A stretch of DNA of 64,000 nucleotides from DASYDU01 sp050248495 (GTDB lineage Bacteria > Planctomycetota > Planctomycetia > Pirellulales > Lacipirellulaceae), in contig JBFWSG010000027.1 in assembly GCA_050248495.1 (NCBI GenBank), positions 1 through 64,000 on the forward strand, written 5' to 3'. Every line of letters starts with the position of its first letter. The stretch's first letter is position 1. The notes beneath the pieces were generated by a model that worked only from the letters and a program-made list of their open reading frames with translations, ran no database searches and had not been told where the DNA came from. Position numbers and translations under genes: made by a program. Positions 59,604-64,000 of this stretch are shown here, piece by piece.

Positions 59604-60284
59604 CGTGTTCTCCTTTGACCGAATTATAGGTCAGCCGAAAAGGCCGGTCGGATCGTTATGTCCCGGACAAGTCTCCCCAAAGGTGCAAATCGGATGCCAG
59701 GGGCGGGAGGCATTTAATATGGGGATCTGGGGCGGGAAAGTACATAACGTGAAGGGGTGGGAGTGGGGAGAGAACATGAGCGTATGCCGGGTTTGAAGCC
59801 CGCGTGCTCGCCACGGCGAGTTCCGAGCAACGGAAGCACGCTCGCCGTGGAAATCCTCGGGGTTTGGCGAAGGCGTCAGGGGACATTTGCGATTTCGCAC
59901 GAGCTTTTCTCGAAGGCGTCACGCAGCGTCGACGTAAGTCCTTAAAGTTTCGAAGGCGTCACAAAGAATTTTGGGGTGGGGTGGTGCTATCAACGGCTCG
60001 AAACGGCTGCTGATGGCGCGGAGTGAGCGGTCGCGGGCGAGGGCGGTGCGGAGTATTGGATTGGATGCATGGTGTTCGTGTTGAGTGCGCAGCGAGCAGC
60101 GGCGGCGAAGTGCGGAGACAGCTGCCGTCGCGGTGCGATTCACCGTAGCAAAAGTCGTGGCCTGATTTCCACAATTATTTTTGGCCACCTGGTGAAATTG
60201 TGGTGGCTGAAATTTGGGCGTTGACGGCGGGAAATTGTCGGTGGGTTTGTGCTATCATCTGCGCTGACAGCCTCCCGGTGAACT
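59604..60284. other. 681-base region with iterated words and inverted repeat
   Basis: No open frame here has convincing composition. CGAAGGCGTCA occurs at 59869-59879, 59911-59921 and 59951-59961, spaced 42 and 40 bases apart. CCACGGCGAG (59811-59820) and CTCGCCGTGG (59841-59850) form a perfect 10-bp stem. The region separates the CsbD-like gene (minus) from a small plus-strand ORF. Confidence 0.6.
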
Positions 60285-60446
60285 ATGACGAAACGAGAAG
60301 CTAGAAGAGTTAGGCGCGAACTCACACCGGAAGAGAAGCGTCGTTGGGAAAAGGCGAAACAGGAATCTGCCGCAGAGCGGGAACAGATTGTTAAATTGGC
60401 GCGGGCAGTGATCGGCGCGGCGCGGCGACTGCCGGATGTGGGGTGA
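60285..60446 (+). CDS. Small basic protein upstream of HicB-like gene
   Basis: This 53-residue protein, found by reading the sequence, begins MTKREARRVRRELTPEEKRR and continues WEKAKQESAAEREQIVKLA. It is highly charged, basic at the N-terminus and helical. It lies 55 bases upstream of a HicB-like gene in the same direction. Pairs of such a small Arg/Lys/Glu-rich ORF with a solitary HicB-like gene look familiar from other bacteria, so the two may act together. The function is unknown. Confidence 0.55.
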   Translation: MTKREARRVRRELTPEEKRRWEKAKQESAAEREQIVKLARAVIGAARRLPDVG

Positions 60447-60501
60447 ACTGATTGCCGACGCGACGTCGCACGAGAGGCGACGCACTTGAGGACGATGCGG
60501 C

Positions 60502-60744
60502 GTGAAAGACTATCACATCAATAACTTCTATAGCGAGGAAGACGGCGGCTACATTGCCGATGTGCCGGACTTGAGGGCATGCTCGGCGTTTGGCGCGACC
60601 GCAGAAGAAGCGCTGCGCGAGTTGGAGATCGCCAAAGCAGCTTGGTTGGAGGCGGCGCGAGTAGAGGGCAAGCCGATTCCGGAGCCGCGCTATCGACCGC
60701 TGGTTGAAAAAGCTGTTCAATTCAATTGCTGGGCAAATCCGTAG
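60502..60744 (+). CDS. HicB-like antitoxin (no HicA adjacent)
   Basis: This 80-residue protein starts at a GTG and has a HicB-type fold: YSEEDGGYIADVPDLRACSA and GATAEEALRELEIAKAAWLE, with the C-terminal EPRYRPLVEKA. There is no HicA gene in the following bases, and the 53-residue ORF upstream is not HicA. Solitary HicB-type proteins may regulate transcription or pair with other toxins. Its end overlaps the convergent TPR gene by 23 bases. Confidence 0.75.
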   Translation: MKDYHINNFYSEEDGGYIADVPDLRACSAFGATAEEALRELEIAKAAWLEAARVEGKPIPEPRYRPLVEKAVQFNCWANP

Positions 60745-61369
60745 CAAACTTCGTTTGAGCGCATTTCAAACAGAGCAAGTTTCGGCCAGGTGCGGGATAT
60801 CCGTCCGAGCAGAACGCGTCGGCTCCACAGTCGAGGCACTTTGCCATTGGAACGAGGCCGTCGAATCCATCTGCGGGAAGCCGATACGCTTCTTTGTTTA
60901 GATATTGCTGGCGACGACAAGAGAACCTCTCGACCTGACTCGCAGGCGCCGTCCGAATAGCATCGTCGATATGACGAACTGCGATTTCAAACTCGCCAAT
61001 TTCAGCGTGCGCCGCTGCCAACACAGCCCACGTGCTCCAATCATAGCCAAATGTCTGTGCCTGCAGTTCAGCGAATTCGAGTCCCATCCGCCCATCGCGT
61101 ACCGAATCGTCCGCGCAGCTCGATTTGATCACTGACATAACAGTCAGGGTCCTTGGATCTTCTGGGCAGCGGTCGTGGAGTGTCTCAAAGACTTCGTAGG
61201 CCTCTGCATACTTCCCCGCACATAGGAAGGCCAGACCGCGCCAGCGATGATCCCAATCGTGGCCTGTGAGTGACACGAGAATGTCAAGGTCAACGAGGGC
61301 GTCGGCAAAGCGTTTGTCCTGAAAGGCGATGAGGGCACGAAGACGCAATTTGTTGGGATTGGTTTCCAT
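60722..61369 (-). CDS. TPR-like protein with C-terminal zinc ribbon
   Basis: This 215-residue protein has TPR-type helices (LRALIAFQDKRFADALVDLD and FLCAGKYAEAYEVFETLHDR). A C-terminal putative zinc ribbon reads CLDCGADAF...NLLCLKCAQT, with two CxxC pairs. It is cytoplasmic and lacks a signal sequence. It probably mediates protein contacts; no partner is evident. Its 3' end overlaps the HicB-like gene, and its start lies 131 bases from the end of the ketosynthase gene. Confidence 0.65.
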   Translation of the reverse strand: METNPNKLRLRALIAFQDKRFADALVDLDILVSLTGHDWDHRWRGLAFLCAGKYAEAYEVFETLHDRCPEDPRTLTVMSVIKSSCADDSVRDGRMGLEFAELQAQTFGYDWSTWAVLAAAHAEIGEFEIAVRHIDDAIRTAPASQVERFSCRRQQYLNKEAYRLPADGFDGLVPMAKCLDCGADAFCSDGYPAPGRNLLCLKCAQTKFATDLPSN

Positions 61370-61447
61370 CGATTTTGCAGATTTTCACAGTCCGCTTCGA
61401 GCGAAGTGTATGGCACGCATTATAAGATGGTTTTGCGCACCAAGCAC

Positions 61448-61478
61448 AAAAACCGCCGGCAGAGCCGGGGGCTGCCGG
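61448..61478 (-). terminator. Intrinsic terminator after the ketosynthase gene
   Basis: On the minus strand CCGGCAG and CTGCCGG form a 7-bp stem around a nine-base loop, followed by CGG and a five-T run. The position, 23 bases after the stop of the ketosynthase-fold gene (61501), and the T-run fit a Rho-independent terminator. Confidence 0.6.
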
Positions 61479-61500
61479 GCGTGTTCGAGGTTATCGCGTT

Positions 61501-62823
61501 CTAAGAAATTGCGGCGATGGCGAGGACGGCGGCCTGGCCCTGGGGCGTGACACTGAGGTTTAAGAAGCTGCGACCGGGAGAAGTTTGATCGTTGCGGGTG
61601 ATCGCCAGGCCGCAAGCGGCGTCGGGAGTTTCGTAGTTGAGGGTGCGCGGGAGTCGGCCTGCTTTCAGGGCCAGCACGCTGGCGATCAGTTCGATCACAC
61701 CGCTGCCGGCGCCGAGGTTGCCGAAGTAGCTTTTGAGCGCGACGACCGGCACCTTGTCGGCGGCGTCGCCGAAGACTTCGCGAATCGCGCGGGCTTCGTC
61801 GGCGTCGCGCCCCGTCGTGCCGAGGCCGTGGGCGTTGAGATGGCCGACGGCGGCGGGTTCGAGCTTCGCGTCGCGCAGCGCCGCACGAATCGCGTGAGCG
61901 AGCGCCACATCGCACTTGCCGACGAGGTCTTCATCCGCCACGTTCGAGCTGCCGAAGCCGATGATCTCGGCCAGGATATTCGCGCCGCGGGCCTTCGCGC
62001 TCTCCAGTTCTTCGATCACGATCATGCCCGCCCCTTCGCCCGCGACCATGCCGGTGCGGTTCTTGTCGAACGGGCGGCTGGCCTTAGTGGGATCGCAGTT
62101 CTCGGCGGCCATCTGTTCGGTCTGCAGCACGTGAATGGCCTGCATCGGCAAGATGCGGGTGCCGGTGGCGCCGGCGACCATGGCGCTGGCGTGGCCGCGC
62201 TGGATCGTGCGGAACGCCTCGCCGATGGCGAGGTTCGAGCTGGCTTCGCGCATCGTGAGCGAGTTGTTCGGGCCGCGGAGGTCATTGTAGATGGCGATGT
62301 GGCTGGCCGGCATGTTGGGCAGATACTTGAGCATCCACAGCGGCGTCATCTGGTCGAGGCCATCGTTGCCCCAGCGGGTGAACTCGAATTCGCCCGTGTC
62401 GGCGCACTTCTTCATACCCGCTTCGTAGTCCTCGGGCATGGTGAGCATGTAGTCGCTGCCCAACACGACACCGGTCGACTCGGGGTCGAGCGGCTTCTCG
62501 GCGAAGCCAGCGTCGGCGAGTGCGAGCTGCGCGGCGGCGACGGCCATCCGCGTCTCGCGGCACATCACCTTGAGGCCCTTCTTGATGGCCTTCTTGCGCT
62601 CCTTTTCGAGCGGGCCGAATTCTTCGACTTCGCCTGTGAATTGGCGGGCCTCGCCGGCATACTTGAGCGGCTGGCGATCGGCAGGGAGCAGCGAAACGAG
62701 CGAGATGCCGCTCTTGCCCGCGGCGAGCGCGGACCAGAAATCAGCGGGCGTGCTGCCGAGCGGCGAAATCAGGCCGAGGCCCGTGATCACGACGCGGCGG
62801 CGATTCGAGGGTGCGGTGGACAT
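61501..62823 (-). CDS. Ketosynthase-fold protein lacking catalytic Cys (KS/chain-length-factor-like)
   Basis: This 440-residue thiolase-fold protein is closely related to FabF-type 3-oxoacyl-ACP synthases: RRVVITGLGLISPLGSTPAD, NAHGLGTTGRDADE, VVALKSYFGNLGAGSG. At the position of the active-site Cys (TAC in FabF) it has Glu193 (TMREASSN). The second His (GH in FabF) is Asn369, although His332 and Lys364 remain. This recalls chain-length factors or decarboxylating KS-Q partners, which have Gln. Condensing activity is therefore unlikely. A partner KS is not in the window. Confidence 0.85.
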   Translation of the reverse strand: MSTAPSNRRRVVITGLGLISPLGSTPADFWSALAAGKSGISLVSLLPADRQPLKYAGEARQFTGEVEEFGPLEKERKKAIKKGLKVMCRETRMAVAAAQLALADAGFAEKPLDPESTGVVLGSDYMLTMPEDYEAGMKKCADTGEFEFTRWGNDGLDQMTPLWMLKYLPNMPASHIAIYNDLRGPNNSLTMREASSNLAIGEAFRTIQRGHASAMVAGATGTRILPMQAIHVLQTEQMAAENCDPTKASRPFDKNRTGMVAGEGAGMIVIEELESAKARGANILAEIIGFGSSNVADEDLVGKCDVALAHAIRAALRDAKLEPAAVGHLNAHGLGTTGRDADEARAIREVFGDAADKVPVVALKSYFGNLGAGSGVIELIASVLALKAGRLPRTLNYETPDAACGLAITRNDQTSPGRSFLNLSVTPQGQAAVLAIAAIS

Positions 62824-62870
62824 GGTGCGAAGATTTTACCAAAAGCCGCGGGCGAGGTCATGGCCAGGCG

Positions 62871-62957
62871 AAATGACGAATGACGAATGTCTAATGACGA
62901 ATGGCTGGGGAACCGGCTCCGAATTCGTCATTTGTCATTCGTGCTTCGTCATTCTAA
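62871..62957. repeat. Family B repeat, copy 4
   Basis: AATGACGAATGACGAATGTC and neighbours make the left arm, and inverted words (ATTCGTCATTTGTCATTCGT) the right arm, with a GC-rich centre. The TAG stop of the downstream gene (62954-62956) lies in the right arm. It stands in the spacer between two minus-strand genes, as in the gcv operon. Confidence 0.7.
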
Positions 62958-64000
62958 TATCTGCCCTGGAATGCTTTCTGCGGCGCCGTGGCGGTTTGGA
63001 TCGGGGCCGCGGGGTTGTGCGAAGGCGTGACCTGGCCGCGGGACTCGATGAACAGCAGTGCATCGGCCCGGGGCGGCGTTTTGAACATCGGCAGCGCCGA
63101 GTTGATCGTGTCTGTGAGCGGGTTGTCTTTCGTAGGAGCCGGCGTGGCCACGACGCCCATCGACAACAGCAGCACGTGCTCCATCGGCCAGTGGAAGCGC
63201 TCGTGAATGTTGGCCATCGTGATCTGCGGCACTTCGATCTCGACGCGTTGATTCGGCGCGACGACCGTCGGCAAGTCGAGCTTCACGGGCAGCATCTGCT
63301 CGATTTGATTGAGCTTCAGTTTGACGATCGCGTCGGCTGAGGCGAGATCGAGCGACATCAGCGGGCTGAACTCCAGCGAGAAGCCTTCTTCCAGCGAGCC
63401 CATTTCCGGTTGGTAGCCTGGCCACTGTGTCTGCGTTGCGATCGCGCCCTTGACGTATTGTCGCGGCCGCATCGTGGAGATCACGATCGATTGGCCGTTG
63501 GCGATCAGTTGTTGCGGCGAGTTGAATTCGCGGTAGTCGGTCCGCTTGGCCATCTCGGAGAGCAGGTACTGGCAATCCTCTTTGGCGAGGAGCCAGCCCT
63601 GCACGCCCGGCGACTGGACCGGGATCGGCGTCATCATCGGGTAGGCCTTCGCACGCCAGTTCGGATTGCCGACCGTGCAGACGCGGAGCGAGAAGGCGTA
63701 GGCGTCGGCCTGCGTGTTGACGAAGCGGTCGACGATGTCGGCCACGACAGCCTGAATTTCCGGCGTGTGGTAGACGGTGAGCGTGTTGCGGTTGGCGGAG
63801 AGGAGGCCCACCGGATTCGAGTGCCAGGTTTCGTAGCCTGTCTCGCGGAGGATCCAGTCGACGATCAATTGCTCGGGGCGGTTGGTGGTGGTGACGCGAT
63901 TGGTGTACGGAGTGATTTCATATTCGCGCCACACTTGGCCTTGATCATTCGGCAAGGAGGCGGAGCCCTTCGAGACGCGGGCGCGGGTTGGTTGAGGCGG
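62954..64000 (-). CDS. Hypothetical protein, 5' end beyond window
   Basis: The frame is open from the window edge to a TAG at 62954; about 348 residues are visible. The start codon is therefore outside the window. The region near the N-terminal side (WREYEITPYTNRVTTTNRPE then QLIVDWILRETGYETW) and residues that follow (VADIVDRFVNT) suggest secretin-like or short-repeat modules of the planctomycete type, but I do not recognise the family. The C-terminus is rich in Pro and Ala. It is co-directional with the ketosynthase gene, which lies downstream of it on the minus strand. Confidence 0.65.
   Translation of the reverse strand, partial: PPQPTRARVSKGSASLPNDQGQVWREYEITPYTNRVTTTNRPEQLIVDWILRETGYETWHSNPVGLLSANRNTLTVYHTPEIQAVVADIVDRFVNTQADAYAFSLRVCTVGNPNWRAKAYPMMTPIPVQSPGVQGWLLAKEDCQYLLSEMAKRTDYREFNSPQQLIANGQSIVISTMRPRQYVKGAIATQTQWPGYQPEMGSLEEGFSLEFSPLMSLDLASADAIVKLKLNQIEQMLPVKLDLPTVVAPNQRVEIEVPQITMANIHERFHWPMEHVLLLSMGVVATPAPTKDNPLTDTINSALPMFKTPPRADALLFIESRGQVTPSHNPAAPIQTATAPQKAFQGRY

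Noticed and set aside
59631..59900. 89-codon minus-strand frame after the CsbD-like gene
   Set aside because: Composition is His/Pro/Ser-biased with no motif and overlaps an inverted repeat.

Overview
This is a GC-rich bacterial chromosome segment that most likely comes from a planctomycete of the order Pirellulales. The evidence is the protein repertoire: DUF1559-type prepilin-like proteins with H-X9-DG tails, PEP-CTERM and dockerin-type exported proteins, an S8 peptidase with a LEPR-XLL-like N-terminus, DUF1573 proteins, WPQWRGP-type PQQ propellers and Uma2 proteins. Gene density is high. Many start codons lack a Shine-Dalgarno sequence and are preceded by short degenerate repeat blocks. 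No rRNA, tRNA or CRISPR array was seen.

Layout. 1-0.8 kb: tail of an IS110-type transposase and a ParE-type toxin-antitoxin pair. 0.9-8.5 kb: exported sugar dehydrogenase, DUF885 hydrolase, TauE-type permease, MOSC protein, membrane protein, glycosyltransferase and PfpI protein. 8.5-11.6 kb: TPR lipoprotein, two conserved hypotheticals and an FHA protein. 12-18.5 kb: a glycine cleavage operon (gcvT, gcvH, gcvPA, gcvPB) ending in a lipoyl/octanoyl transferase-family gene. It is interrupted by a frameshifted four-helix-bundle (S23-type) gene and by AATGACGAAT-type repeats. 18.6-22.9 kb: Uma2 protein, acidic zinc-motif protein, two convergent PQQ-type propellers and a hicBA pair. 22.9-28.8 kb: RNase R, a YhaM-type nuclease, archaeal-type prolyl-tRNA synthetase and a DUF4416 protein. 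28.8-36 kb: WecA-type transferase, O-antigen-ligase/TPR protein, DUF1573 protein, a metallophosphatase-like/tetraheme cytochrome fusion and an aldo/keto reductase. 36-44 kb: small exported and membrane proteins (including a 50-residue DUF3309 protein), then yebC, an EndoIII-like protein, rbfA, infB and nusA, all on the minus strand. 45-56.9 kb: cell-surface region with a 1,555-residue subtilase, DUF1559 proteins, four PEP-CTERM proteins (plus one remnant), a RAYT transposase with long terminal inverted repeats, and a Cys-rich exported protein. 57-59.6 kb: small stress-type membrane-anchored proteins (CsbD-like, DUF883-like, holin-like) interrupted by a 16-bp tandem array that contains an assembly gap. 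60-64 kb: small ORF plus HicB, TPR/zinc-ribbon protein, a ketosynthase-fold protein that has lost its catalytic cysteine, and a 5'-truncated hypothetical gene.

Working together: the gcv genes and the lipoyl-transferase relative form one lipoylated glycine decarboxylase unit. nusA-infB-rbfA is the conserved transcription/translation cluster. The genes from 56174 down to 52679 form a tight four-gene operon of one prepilin-like protein and three PEP-CTERM proteins sharing an N-terminal pattern. The most unusual features are the leader and spacer repeat families, the ketosynthase with Glu in place of Cys, the RAYT sitting between two pieces of a destroyed PEP-CTERM-type gene, and the tandem array that supplies a gene's stop codon.
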